From positions 124,001-188,000 of the forward strand of contig DFZK01000012.1 of NCBI GenBank assembly GCA_002382085.1: a stretch of DNA of 64,000 nt, in the 5' to 3' direction. The notes beneath the pieces are model-generated. The model had not been told where the DNA came from and did not search any database. It saw nothing but the letters and a program-made list of their open reading frames with translations. A program made the translations under genes and the position numbers. Positions 32,914 to 41,457 of the stretch are shown here, one piece after another (positions within the stretch are counted from its first letter, which is position 1; every line of letters begins with the position of its first letter). The stretch comes from Sulfurospirillum sp. UBA4058. Lineage in GTDB: Bacteria > Campylobacterota > Campylobacteria > Campylobacterales > Sulfurospirillaceae.

Positions 32914-33562
32914 GGCGGTATCCTCTGCCTCGAAGGGCGATGATGTGCTCTTTTGTGGAATAAGGTTTGATTTTGGTGCGAATCTTGCTGATAATCATCT
33001 CCAAACTTTTGCCATCCATCGATGAAATCGCGGGAGAGTCATAGAGCAACTGCTCTTTGGAGACCACGTTGCCGTTGTGTTTGATGAGTTGTGAGGCGAC
33101 TTCAAACTCTGCTTCGGTCAAAAAAAGAGGATGGTCTAAAAACAAAACGTCATGGGCTTTGGTATCGACGACAAAGGATTTTTTAGGCGTTTCATCCCCA
33201 AACGCACGGGCTCTTCTTAATAGACTGCTGATGCGCGCGTAGAGTTCATCGGGGTCATACGGTTTGGGAAGGTAGTCGTCCGCACCGATTTGAAGCCCCG
33301 TTACTTTATCGGCTGTGCTGTTGCGCGCGGAAGAGATGATGATGGGAATGGTGCTTTTTTTGCGGAGCTCTCGGCACACATCCAGTCCATCCATCCCCGG
33401 AAGTCCCAAATCGAGCAGAATCAAACTGTAAGGCTCTAAGGGTGTCACCAGCGCACGAAAAGGGTCATCGCAAATATCTACATGTAAACTACGCTTTGCT
33501 AAAAAATCATGAATCAACGAAGCAAACTCTTCGTCATCTTCGATAAGCAAAAGACGTTTCAT
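32903..33562 (-). CDS. OmpR-family response regulator
   Basis: A 219-residue regulator: receiver with LLIEDDEEF, Asp51 in LILLDLGLPGMDG and lysine in YLPKPYD; winged helix ending IIALRGRGYRLVE. It precedes and overlaps its kinase gene. It starts six bases after the stop of the RcnR-like gene, so metal-responsive transcription from that promoter may read into it. Confidence 0.92.
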   Translation of the reverse strand: MKRLLLIEDDEEFASLIHDFLAKRSLHVDICDDPFRALVTPLEPYSLILLDLGLPGMDGLDVCRELRKKSTIPIIISSARNSTADKVTGLQIGADDYLPKPYDPDELYARISSLLRRARAFGDETPKKSFVVDTKAHDVLFLDHPLFLTEAEFEVASQLIKHNGNVVSKEQLLYDSPAISSMDGKSLEMIISKIRTKIKPYSTKEHIIALRGRGYRLVE

Positions 33563-33568
33563 ATGATG

Positions 33569-33841
33569 CTACCTCAAATAGGTTTTTAAAAGTGAGGCTA
33601 AGTTGTGTATCTCTTTTTCACGCACCTCTTCGCTGACATGGTTGCCAAGGTGTTCTTTGATGTGCCCGTCAAGCACCTCACTCATCAAAGATTGTATCGC
33701 TCCTCGCGTCGCGCTAATTTGCTGTAAAATTTTAAAACAATCCCCCTCCTGCTCAAGGGCTTTTTCGATACTTCCAAGCTGCCCTTTGATCTTTTTGACA
33801 CGGGTGAGCAATTTCTCTTTGCCGGCAATGGTATGTGACAT
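33569..33841 (-). CDS. RcnR/DmeR-type metal-sensing repressor (CsoR superfamily)
   Basis: A 90-residue all-helical repressor. Counting from the ATG at 33841 (MSHTIAGKEK), the Ni/Co ligand set of RcnR is complete: His3, Cys35, His60 and His64. The TTG codon directly before would shift His3 to position 4. The RcnR set separates it from copper-type CsoR (Cys-His-Cys) and formaldehyde FrmR (no His3). GAGG precedes the ATG. It diverges from the dmeF exporter across a G-tract inverted repeat, so it should release DNA on binding Ni(II) or Co(II) and allow efflux. Confidence 0.92.
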   Translation of the reverse strand: MSHTIAGKEKLLTRVKKIKGQLGSIEKALEQEGDCFKILQQISATRGAIQSLMSEVLDGHIKEHLGNHVSEEVREKEIHNLASLLKTYLR

Positions 33842-33867
33842 CAAAACCTCGTTTTAGAATTTTATTA

Positions 33868-33885
33868 ACTATACTGGGGTATAGT
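33868..33885. promoter_or_regulatory. Operator for the RcnR-like repressor
   Basis: Inverted repeat ACTATAC-TGGG-GTATAGT: perfect 7-bp arms around a G-rich centre, as in known CsoR/RcnR-type operators. It lies midway between the divergent repressor and exporter starts (27 and 29 bases away) and could control both. Confidence 0.8.
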
Positions 33886-33913
33886 ATCTAAATTTTTTTT
33901 AAAAAGGTTTAAA

Positions 33914-34849
33914 ATGAATTCTATCGACTCCTTGAAAAACCTTGCGCACTCGCATCAGTTTGACGTAGCCAATCCCATCGCTAAGAAAAATACCTTATAC
34001 GCCACTCTTTTAACGTTCGTTACGATGGTCTGTGAGATTATCGGCGGTATTTATTTTAATTCTATGGCGCTTTTAGCCGACGGCTGGCATATGAGTTCAC
34101 ATGCTTTGGCTCTAGGCATGGCGTTTATGGCATATGTCATGGCGCAAAAATATGCACAAGACTTTCGCTTTAATTTCGGAACCTACAAGGTCGAAGTTTT
34201 AGGAGCATACACCAGTGCCATATTGCTTTTAGTCGTTGCTTTTTTTATGGCGTACCATTCGATTGAGCGGTTTTTTCATCCGGTACAAATCGCCTATCAA
34301 GAAGCGATCGTCATCGCCGTTATCGGACTCATCGTCAATCTTCTTTGTGCATGGTTACTTAAAGACGACCATCATCACGGACATGACCACGATGCTCATG
34401 AGCATCACCACGACCACCATCATGATCACCACCACGATATGAATCTTAAAGCCGCTTACCTTCACGTCCTCGCCGATGCGATGACCTCCGTTTTAGCCAT
34501 TGTCGCGCTGGTGGGCGGAATGCTCTGGGGTGCGGATTGGCTAGACCCGACCATGGGCATCGTCGGGTCTGTATTGGTCTTCATTTGGGCATTAGGGCTT
34601 ATCAAACAATCGGGAAAAATTTTGCTCGATGCCACGATGGACGAGCCGATCGTGCAAGAAATCATCGATGTTATCAATACTTACGAAGATAAAATTTCGA
34701 TCGAGGATTTACATGTATGGAAAGTCGGAAAAGGTAAATACGGCTGTATTCTCACGCTTTGCTCCCAAACAAACCTAAGCATCGAACGCATCAAACACGA
34801 GCTTTCCGTTCATGAAGAGCTAGTCCACGTCTCGATTGAACGCAGATGA
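33914..34849 (+). CDS. dmeF: Cation diffusion facilitator, DmeF-type Co/Ni exporter
   Basis: A 311-residue CDF transporter with six helices. It has the N-terminal HSHQF element and the LADGWHMSSH motif characteristic of DmeF, the second metal site HVLADAMTS (His184, Asp188), and a cytoplasmic loop between helices 4 and 5 (residues 151-175) in which 14 of 25 residues are His. A short C-terminal cytoplasmic domain follows. It exports cobalt and/or nickel to the periplasm using the proton gradient. Control by the divergent RcnR-like repressor fits the dmeRF arrangement known in rhizobia. Confidence 0.92.
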   Translation: MNSIDSLKNLAHSHQFDVANPIAKKNTLYATLLTFVTMVCEIIGGIYFNSMALLADGWHMSSHALALGMAFMAYVMAQKYAQDFRFNFGTYKVEVLGAYTSAILLLVVAFFMAYHSIERFFHPVQIAYQEAIVIAVIGLIVNLLCAWLLKDDHHHGHDHDAHEHHHDHHHDHHHDMNLKAAYLHVLADAMTSVLAIVALVGGMLWGADWLDPTMGIVGSVLVFIWALGLIKQSGKILLDATMDEPIVQEIIDVINTYEDKISIEDLHVWKVGKGKYGCILTLCSQTNLSIERIKHELSVHEELVHVSIERR

Positions 34850-34860
34850 GAATTGCTTAA

Positions 34861-34888
34861 CGGTACCGACAAAAGACTATCGGTACCG
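34861..34888. terminator. Terminator hairpin after dmeF
   Basis: Arms CGGTACCGA and TCGGTACCG (9 bp, perfect) around a 10-base loop, followed by AAAATTC. It lies between dmeF and the convergent leftward gene ending at 34894 and may serve both. Confidence 0.65.
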
Positions 34889-34893
34889 AAAAT

Positions 34894-35391
34894 TCATTCA
34901 CGTGAACGTAATGTTCTGATCAACCTATCGGTGTTGTATATACCGATAAAAATCGTCGCTCCCAAAAGCATAAACGCCACTCCCAAACATACGCTCAACG
35001 CTAAAGGTATCGAAGAAGAATCCGGTTTGGAAGAACGCGCTTGCGTTGCAGCCCCTTTTTGAGCTTCGGATTTTTCAAAGCCGCCTTTGGGGGCAATCCC
35101 GTCTCGACGAACCTGATGTCCCGCACCACCGTCTAAAATGATTTCGTACGGAACTTTAGGGATTGCTACGGTCAACTCGCTGCTATCGGGCAAGCGTTGT
35201 TGAAATAAAATCTCTTGCGTACCTAATGCCCGCAATTTGACCAAAGCACCCGATGCACCCTCTCCGGTGCTAAATTCGCCTTTGATATTTAAGGTATCGT
35301 CGTCGTTATCGCCGACCTGTAACAAAAGCGTATGCGCCCACACCAACGTCGGTATGATCGTTATCATCAGCCAAAATATCCGTTTTTTCAT
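34894..35391 (-). CDS. Secreted protein with C-terminal membrane anchor, last gene of iron-uptake operon
   Basis: About 165 residues: signal peptide (to WAHT), a beta-rich domain of about 70 residues (LQVGDNDDDTL, GEFSTGEGASGALVKLR), a Ser/Lys-rich linker and one C-terminal helix (about 135-155). The N-terminal domain resembles periplasmic parts such as NikL/CbiL of metal transporters, but weakly. Start ATG 35391 overlaps the PepSY stop (ATGA) and has AAAGGA upstream. Position after the PepSY reductase-like gene suggests a helper in periplasmic iron release, comparable to the accessory FpvH/J/K proteins of pseudomonads; that is inference. Confidence 0.7.
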   Translation of the reverse strand: MKKRIFWLMITIIPTLVWAHTLLLQVGDNDDDTLNIKGEFSTGEGASGALVKLRALGTQEILFQQRLPDSSELTVAIPKVPYEIILDGGAGHQVRRDGIAPKGGFEKSEAQKGAATQARSSKPDSSSIPLALSVCLGVAFMLLGATIFIGIYNTDRLIRTLRSRE

Positions 35392-36977
35392 CTCTTTTCC
35401 TTTTTTCGAATCCAAAATAACCGTGCCGCTTGCGAATCTTGCGGCAATCTCAAAGCAATCAAAATCAAGACGCTCCCCAATGCTAAAAGCGCAAGATCGA
35501 CGCCTAAAATAACACTCGGCACGAAAATGCCCATTTTAAACCAGTGCAAAAAAACCGAAGCGATAAACAGTATACCGCCGGCTAGTAAGAACTCTTTGGC
35601 GGCTCGGTAAGCGTTGAAGCGGTAAAATGCCCAAAAAAGCGTTGCAAGCCAGACATCGTAAAAAAGTCCTTTTTGCCATAAAATCCGATCGGAAAGATCA
35701 AAAGGCAAAAGCCATTGCAATGCGAAAAGCATACCCGTTGCCGGAATAACGCCCAAAGTGATACACAAAGAAAATTTTCCCAACCAATGGTAAAACGTTA
35801 TGCGCTCGTCAAATTTTTTTGCCTGTTTTTCAAGCCACGACAAAATGCCAAAACCCACCGCAAGCGCGGATAACGCCATGATAAACGCTACTAAACTGCG
35901 GCTCAAAAGATCGACGCCTGCTAAAAAATGTAAAAAGAAGGTCGCTTCGATCAGATAGACGCTCCATGAACGATCCATAACGTCTTGTTTGGCGAGTAAC
36001 GTACCGTCAACCGCGCTGAGCGTGATACTCGGTTTGTTAAAAACACCGCCGTTAAAAAACGGTTTTGTCGCATCGTAGCCTTTAAACTCGATCTGAGCAC
36101 TTTGATCGTTCCAATTGATCAGTCGCGCCTGATGGAGCGTCACGGACGGTACGATCCGACGTGCTTTTTTGACCAACGTCGCAATAGGTAACATCGTCGC
36201 ATTTTCGTTGAGAAATTTAACGGGCTTTTCCGGAACAAAAAGCACCGGACCGATAATCGCATCGATGCGACTCTCTTTCCCCTGACTCACAAGCTGTGCC
36301 ATCCACGTTGAACTAATCAGCGAAAGATTCATAAACGCACCGCTGAGCGTCACTAAAAAAACGACGGGAAAGCTCCATTTTAAAATCGAGATATGGCGTT
36401 GCACGAAAAAGGCTTGGGGCGTTTTGGCGCGCTTTTGGTACGAAAAAATCACGATAAGAATCACTCCCGATACGATGACGCTCAAAACGCCGACCGAGGC
36501 CAATCCGAAAAGCACTCTTCCCGTGATACTCCACGCCGCACCGAAAAGCTCTTTATCAAAGTCTAATACTTTACCGTAATGCAGTTGATTTAAAAATCCC
36601 GCTAAAAACGACTGTTTACCTTCATCTTGTATCACGTTCGCCGTTTGGGTATCGAAAAAGATCGGTGCGCTAAAACGGTGCGAAACTTTTAAAGCACTTT
36701 CATTTTTAGTTCCCGGAAACGTGACGATGACGTTGTTTTTCGGAAAAAGCGCATCTTGCCAAACGTAAGAAAGGATTTTTTCGTAGTCGATCTTCTCCAA
36801 AGCAATCGGAGCGATATGGCGTGAGGGTTTTTCCCATACTTGCAAGTACGGAAGAAAAATCGCAAAAATTCCGAAAAAAAGCGCACAGTACATGATCAGC
36901 GATACGATAAGTCCCAATGCCCAATGAACACGTACAAGACGTTGCTTCCATAATTTTGAGGCGTCGCTCTTAAACAT
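35388..36977 (-). CDS. PepSY-associated TM protein (ferrisiderophore reductase-like)
   Basis: A 529-residue inner-membrane protein with an N-terminal helix, periplasmic PepSY-like segments (about 60-125 and 255-325) and several further helices in the C-terminal half. Transmembrane histidines (VHWALG, HISILKW, FFLHFLAG, FYHWLG, FLHWFKMG) could ligate haem. This family (FpvG, FoxB, PiuB relatives) is linked to reductive release of iron from siderophores. It overlaps the small DUF3649-like gene before it and the secreted protein gene after it, in the operon of a TonB receptor. Confidence 0.87.
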   Translation of the reverse strand: MFKSDASKLWKQRLVRVHWALGLIVSLIMYCALFFGIFAIFLPYLQVWEKPSRHIAPIALEKIDYEKILSYVWQDALFPKNNVIVTFPGTKNESALKVSHRFSAPIFFDTQTANVIQDEGKQSFLAGFLNQLHYGKVLDFDKELFGAAWSITGRVLFGLASVGVLSVIVSGVILIVIFSYQKRAKTPQAFFVQRHISILKWSFPVVFLVTLSGAFMNLSLISSTWMAQLVSQGKESRIDAIIGPVLFVPEKPVKFLNENATMLPIATLVKKARRIVPSVTLHQARLINWNDQSAQIEFKGYDATKPFFNGGVFNKPSITLSAVDGTLLAKQDVMDRSWSVYLIEATFFLHFLAGVDLLSRSLVAFIMALSALAVGFGILSWLEKQAKKFDERITFYHWLGKFSLCITLGVIPATGMLFALQWLLPFDLSDRILWQKGLFYDVWLATLFWAFYRFNAYRAAKEFLLAGGILFIASVFLHWFKMGIFVPSVILGVDLALLALGSVLILIALRLPQDSQAARLFWIRKKEKR

Positions 36978-37269
36978 ACGTCCATCCTAAAAAAGCCGTT
37001 GCTACCGACGTTGGAAGCGAAAAACGCAACAATGCGCTTAATTTGCTCGGCGATAGCGCGATCCATAAAGCGGCTATTGCCCATGCAAAAGTATTGTACA
37101 AAAGCCCTACGACGGCAAAATCACCTTTCAAAGGCGTGTTGAACGCCGCTAAAACGCACATGCTCAGATACGAAAGCACTAAACCGCCAAAAAAGGCGAT
37201 TAAGATGCGAAAAAGCCCGATGGTTCTACCATGGGGCTCGGGAGTGGCTAAATAGCGATAAAGATTCAT
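36970..37269 (-). CDS. Small inner-membrane protein of iron-uptake operon (DUF3649-like)
   Basis: About 99 residues with three helices, preceded by a short cytoplasmic arm (MNLYRYLATPEPHGR). It resembles the small DUF3649 proteins that accompany PepSY proteins in siderophore operons. A TTG nine bases earlier (37278) is an alternative start; I prefer the ATG. The stop overlaps the PepSY start by 8 bases. Confidence 0.75.
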   Translation of the reverse strand: MNLYRYLATPEPHGRTIGLFRILIAFFGGLVLSYLSMCVLAAFNTPLKGDFAVVGLLYNTFAWAIAALWIALSPSKLSALLRFSLPTSVATAFLGWTYV

Positions 37270-37284
37270 TTTAAGCAACTTTCA

Positions 37285-39300
37285 TTAAAAACGGTAGTCA
37301 AACGTCACACCAAACGTACGCGGTTGTCCCACTTGGCGAAACGTTCCGCGATAGTTATAGAGCACCTCTTCATCAAACGCATTTTTAACATAGGTTCGGA
37401 TCGTATAGACCTTGGTTTCGTAACCGACATTGAAATTCACAAGCGTATAATCTCCTGCTTTATACGCCTCGGTATTGGTCACATTGGTATAGTATTCGCT
37501 GACGTAATTCAAATCGCCGCCCACAAAAAAGCCCGATAAGAAGTGCTGTTTAAACCCAAGACTTCCCGTAAAATGCGGCGCGTGGTTAAACTCATTGCCT
37601 TTTTTAGCGTAATGGTTTGCATCGGCTTCCGTGATTTTGGTGCGTAACAGACCAAAACCGCCTTGCAACTCTAAATCGGAGGTGATGCGGTATATGGATT
37701 CGGCTTCAAAACCGTAACTCTCACCCTTGGGTATATTGATAAATCGTTGACCGTAACCCGAACCCGCAATACCTTGATACCCTTTGTAGTCATTGTAAAA
37801 AAGATTGGTATTGAATGTTAGTGTTTTATCTAGCATCAAAGAACGCGTCGTGGCTTCATACGTCCAGACCTCTTCTTTGTCGTATTCGTAGTATGCATAG
37901 GTATCCCACGTCAACGCACCGCCGCCGGGACTATAGCCTTTACGCACGGTAAAGCCGATGTTATGTTCAGGTGTCAGTTTATAATTTACACCCATTTTGG
38001 GTAAAAGCATCGTCTCGGCAAGGTCAGCGTTCATCGGTTTGGTCATGTACGTTACGTCGCGTTCTTGATGCTCTCGTTCGATGCGCCCTCCAAAAATAAT
38101 GTCAAATTTATCGTTTACATGTAAAGACTCTTCCGTGTAAAACGCCAATGCCGTAATGTCGTCATCGCCGTTCATCTTAATTTGGTCCGTCACCAGTATA
38201 TCTTGTGCACGGTGGTAAAAGTAAAGCCCAGCCATACTCGTCAAAAGCCCGCCTTTTGGGTCATACACCAAACGCGTCTCCAAGGTTTCGCTCTTTTCGT
38301 CGATGTCCATATGCATCGCCGTGGGTGCTTGCTTAAACGTCGTATCGGTACCACTGTAACCTGCTAAAACATACAATTTGAGATCATCGTTAATGGCATA
38401 TTCCACATCGGTACTGAACGTATCGTTGGTCGAGTCATTGTAACGTACGAGGTTGGAGGAGGAGAGAAGAAATTTGTAGTCCGAAATGGCAGAATTGGGC
38501 ATAATCTCATTCATATGTCCGCCCTCACTTAAGCGATGCGATGCCGATACTTTAACGATAAGCCCGTCAACATCTTGCGGCAACCACAAAGCTTTTGCAC
38601 GCACGTTTCCTTGCTTCACATCGGAAGGATCCCAATAACTGCCGTAATTTTGGTAGTTGATAAAATTATGCCCGTAAACGCCCTCGGCACTCAAACGCAT
38701 CGCCAACACGTCATCAACGATAGGCCCTGAGACCATCGCCGCAACAAGAGCTTTATCGTCTTGGTTTTCATAGCCGATGCGAATAGCACCCTCAGGCTCA
38801 AATGTTGGGTCTTTCGTCGTAACAACGACCGCTCCGCCGATACTGTTGCGGCCTTGCGACGTCGATTGCGGACCACGTAACACCTCGACTTGTTCAATAT
38901 CCCACGAACCGATGTCCAAATAGCGTTGCCCGTTCCATGCTTCGCTTATACCGTCCACACTCGTGCTAATGCGAGGTCTAGAACCTGAAAGCATCGAAAA
39001 ACCGCCTATCGCCGCCCCCGCTCCATTCACGCCGCGGATTACGGGAATATCGGAGGGATTGTTGATCATATTGGGAACCTGCGATGCCACGTCGTAAACC
39101 GAGTGAGCACCTGCGGCATCGACTTTATCGCTTTGAAATACACTCACCGCCGTCGTCGTCTCTTGTAAGGAGCGTTCGATTTTTTCGCCCGTAACGGTTA
39201 CTTCATTGAGCTGAACCGTTGCATTAGTCTCTGAAAATACGAGGGATGGAAGGAACAAGCAGGTTGCAAGACTGATTTGCCAAAATCGATTGGGTGACAT
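37285..39300 (-). CDS. TonB-dependent siderophore-type receptor
   Basis: A 671-residue outer-membrane receptor: signal peptide (MSPNRFWQI... to about 23), TonB-box-like LNEVTVTG, plug (WDIEQVEVLRGPQSTSQGRNSIGGAVVVTTKDP) and barrel ending in FDYRF. The start is ATG 39300 with AAAGGA five bases upstream; the frame stays open for 67 codons further but that extension is hydrophobic, lacks an RBS and crosses the Fur-box-like site. It is the first gene of a four-gene leftward operon with the DUF3649-like, PepSY and secreted proteins, below two AraC regulators. Iron chelate import is the likely role. Confidence 0.94.
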   Translation of the reverse strand: MSPNRFWQISLATCLFLPSLVFSETNATVQLNEVTVTGEKIERSLQETTTAVSVFQSDKVDAAGAHSVYDVASQVPNMINNPSDIPVIRGVNGAGAAIGGFSMLSGSRPRISTSVDGISEAWNGQRYLDIGSWDIEQVEVLRGPQSTSQGRNSIGGAVVVTTKDPTFEPEGAIRIGYENQDDKALVAAMVSGPIVDDVLAMRLSAEGVYGHNFINYQNYGSYWDPSDVKQGNVRAKALWLPQDVDGLIVKVSASHRLSEGGHMNEIMPNSAISDYKFLLSSSNLVRYNDSTNDTFSTDVEYAINDDLKLYVLAGYSGTDTTFKQAPTAMHMDIDEKSETLETRLVYDPKGGLLTSMAGLYFYHRAQDILVTDQIKMNGDDDITALAFYTEESLHVNDKFDIIFGGRIEREHQERDVTYMTKPMNADLAETMLLPKMGVNYKLTPEHNIGFTVRKGYSPGGGALTWDTYAYYEYDKEEVWTYEATTRSLMLDKTLTFNTNLFYNDYKGYQGIAGSGYGQRFINIPKGESYGFEAESIYRITSDLELQGGFGLLRTKITEADANHYAKKGNEFNHAPHFTGSLGFKQHFLSGFFVGGDLNYVSEYYTNVTNTEAYKAGDYTLVNFNVGYETKVYTIRTYVKNAFDEEVLYNYRGTFRQVGQPRTFGVTFDYRF
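38114..38125. repeat. Dispersed palindrome TTTACATGTAAA
   Basis: Exact 12-bp copy inside the TonB receptor gene, read as L-H-V-N. Confidence 0.9.
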
Positions 39301-39341
39301 AACTATCCTTTTATTTTTTGATGGTGGAAGTATGCCTTTTA

Positions 39342-39356
39342 TGATGACGATTATCA
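39342..39356 (-). promoter_or_regulatory. Fur-box-like site upstream of TonB receptor
   Basis: On the gene strand TGATAATCGTCATCA matches the 7-1-7 Fur consensus TGATAATnATTATCA at 12 of 14 positions. It lies 42-56 bases before the receptor ATG, where a repressor would block transcription. Confidence 0.6.
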
Positions 39357-39412
39357 ATAAACAAAAAGTCAAGAAAGGGAAAAAAAACGTCACAAAGAGG
39401 AAAAATGATATT

Positions 39413-40417
39413 TTAGAGATGCTGTTTGCGGTAAACGCTTGGCGATATACCAAAGCGCTCCATGAAAAGTTTGCTGAAATTTCCCGCATGTTTATAGCCA
39501 ACTTTAAACGCCGCTTCTTTAACGCTCACATGCTTTTGAAGCAGGCTTTTGGCAACCTGTAAGCGTTGATTTTGAAGCATCTCGTACACGGTCATACCGT
39601 AATACGCTTTAAAATCTTTTTTGAGATAACACTCATTGATCGCCGAGCGATACGCGATTTGCTTGATGGAAAGATCTTTGTCGTACTCGTTGGTGATGAT
39701 ATTTTTGGCTTTTTCCAGCGAGTGGATGGTTTTGATATCGAGCGAAAAATCGGCGATTTTATGCATCGTGCTCATAAGACGCTCAATTGTATAATGCGCC
39801 AAATACAAAATATGCGCCTCTAAATGAAGCACGTTTAAAAGATTGGTATCCATTTCATGGGTCTGAAATGCTTCTAAAATTTCAAACTGACTTCGATCGA
39901 TCTCGCCGCCTTCTAAAATCGCATACCCATTCTGCTTCGCTTCAGCTTCCATCTTTTCATGCACTTCACGGTAATTTGAGATCAAATAGGTCAACAACGC
40001 CTCTTTAATGCCGATCGTCACGGTACGGTACTCTTTATCTTTGAGCGTTTGCATCTCCACGCAAAATGCATCCGAAGAAAATCCGATAAAAAAGCTGTTT
40101 TTCTTAATCGCATACTTCGCACCGTTTTTAAACGCATGCGTAAATTCCTCTCCAACGTTAAACACCAACACCGCACCCGGAACATCCGAATACAACGATG
40201 TGATCGTATCTTGATACAACCGATACGCATACGTGTACGCCGCTATGCCGTTACCAAGGTTGTACCACACAAACGACCCCTCGCCCAATTCTGGCTTGAT
40301 CTTCGCCATAAAATTTTCACGCGAAAAAGGATACTGCACCGTTTGAGCGATCTGCAACAGATCAAAAGAGTTTACATGTAAAACCGAGCTTGGATCTCTC
40401 GATGCAACATCGTACAT
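39413..40417 (-). CDS. AraC-family regulator (PchR-like), second of a pair
   Basis: A 334-residue regulator. The C-terminal about 100 residues form two helix-turn-helix motifs (LSIKQIAYRSAINECYLKKDFKAYYG and KEAAFKVGYKHAGNFSKLFMERFG). The N-terminal domain is of the ligand-binding PchR type. PchR-like proteins activate receptor genes on binding the cognate ferric siderophore. It starts one base after the stop of the other AraC gene and precedes the TonB receptor by 113 bp. Confidence 0.9.
   Translation of the reverse strand: MYDVASRDPSSVLHVNSFDLLQIAQTVQYPFSRENFMAKIKPELGEGSFVWYNLGNGIAAYTYAYRLYQDTITSLYSDVPGAVLVFNVGEEFTHAFKNGAKYAIKKNSFFIGFSSDAFCVEMQTLKDKEYRTVTIGIKEALLTYLISNYREVHEKMEAEAKQNGYAILEGGEIDRSQFEILEAFQTHEMDTNLLNVLHLEAHILYLAHYTIERLMSTMHKIADFSLDIKTIHSLEKAKNIITNEYDKDLSIKQIAYRSAINECYLKKDFKAYYGMTVYEMLQNQRLQVAKSLLQKHVSVKEAAFKVGYKHAGNFSKLFMERFGISPSVYRKQHL
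40371..40382. repeat. Dispersed palindrome TTTACATGTAAA
   Basis: Exact 12-bp copy near the start of the second AraC gene, read as L-H-V-N (residues about 13-16). Confidence 0.9.
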
Positions 40418-40418
40418 T

Positions 40419-41345
40419 TTAAAACCTGTTCTTCAGTGCTTTAGGTAAAACACCGAAAGTTTTAAAAAATGCGCCGCTAAAGTTATTGGCATATTTATAC
40501 CCTAAACGATGCGCGATTTCATTGATACTAAGCTCTCCCGATTCCAACATCTCTTTTGCCTGATACATTTTGTACTGTAACAGTAACTGATAAGGACTCC
40601 TATGAAAAACTTGCTTAAAACCCGTTTTAAGTTTCAACTCGTTGAGATGAACCGCTCGAGAGAGTTGCGCAATGGACGGAGGTGAGCGCAAAGAGCCTAA
40701 AAGCAACTGTTTGGCTTGATAAATCTTATTTATATCATACGTGTCAAGTAGCATTTTTGTAGTGCTTTGTTCAGAGGAATGCATCTCCCAAAAAAGTAAT
40801 TCCAAAGCTTTCCCTTGTAAGTATAAAGAGGCAAGTTCCCCGTGAAAAGGACACTCTAACATCTCTTTAAGAAGGCATTGCGACGTAACGGAAGTCGGTG
40901 CAAACTTGACAAGATTAAGATGGGAAGAGTTATACTTTTCTTGAACGTTTTCTTTAAGGTTGCGCATTAAAAAGTTTTCGGTCAAAATAAGCCTAACTTG
41001 CGAAATCTCTTTGGTTTCAAAATCTCGGAAACCTTCCGTTTGATCCAACAACGAAATGGTCGTAAAACCCTCTTGAAAAGGAATGACTTGGCGATCGTCT
41101 CGATTGGTATAACGACCTTTACCTTTTAAAGAAAACGTCACGACGAATTTTCGTTCGTTTTGCTGTGCTTCAATACGCGTTTGATGCAAAAATCGATAAT
41201 CCGTTCGCAGGAAAAAAAGATCGTCTTGAAGTTTAATCTGCTCCGCATAATCCGTACCGATCTCACTCGGCAGGGTATTTTGAACAATACTATTTTGCGA
41301 ACGGCTATTGACCTTAACAATGTCTTTTAACGATACATGGTGCAT
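40419..41345 (-). CDS. AraC-family regulator (PchR-like), first of a pair
   Basis: A 308-residue regulator with the PchR-like N-terminal region (ASLYLQGKALELLFWEM) and two C-terminal HTH motifs (SIAQLSRAVHLNELKLKTGFKQVF and INEIAHRLGYKYANNFSGAFFKTFG). RBS AAAAGGA sits five bases before ATG. It diverges from the second TonB receptor, whose promoter and the shared Fur-like site lie in the 112-bp gap, so it may respond to the ligand of that receptor. Two tandem AraC regulators serving two receptors is a natural one-to-one pairing. Confidence 0.9.
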   Translation of the reverse strand: MHHVSLKDIVKVNSRSQNSIVQNTLPSEIGTDYAEQIKLQDDLFFLRTDYRFLHQTRIEAQQNERKFVVTFSLKGKGRYTNRDDRQVIPFQEGFTTISLLDQTEGFRDFETKEISQVRLILTENFLMRNLKENVQEKYNSSHLNLVKFAPTSVTSQCLLKEMLECPFHGELASLYLQGKALELLFWEMHSSEQSTTKMLLDTYDINKIYQAKQLLLGSLRSPPSIAQLSRAVHLNELKLKTGFKQVFHRSPYQLLLQYKMYQAKEMLESGELSINEIAHRLGYKYANNFSGAFFKTFGVLPKALKNRF

Positions 41346-41389
41346 CTTTTTCCTTTTAGCATAGAAAATTTAACCGTTTATCATATTTT

Positions 41390-41404
41390 TGATATTGAAT
41401 ATCA
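41390..41404. promoter_or_regulatory. Palindromic Fur-box-like site in the divergent promoter
   Basis: TGATATTGAATATCA is a perfect 7-1-7 palindrome differing from the Fur consensus at one symmetric position per arm (12 of 14). It sits between the divergent AraC and TonB receptor genes and could repress both when iron is plentiful. Confidence 0.65.
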
Positions 41405-41457
41405 TAGAATTAAATAATAGACTACTTCGCATAAAACCACGATTAAAAAGGTCTTAC

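Noticed and set aside
34379..34437. Short tandem repeat or CRISPR-like array
   Set aside because: It is the CAT/CAC/GAC codon run encoding the His-rich loop of DmeF, not spaced repeats.
39301..39501. 67-residue N-terminal extension of the TonB receptor
   Set aside because: It would place a hydrophobic segment before a complete signal peptide; RBS AAAGGA marks ATG 39300, and the extension covers the Fur-like site.
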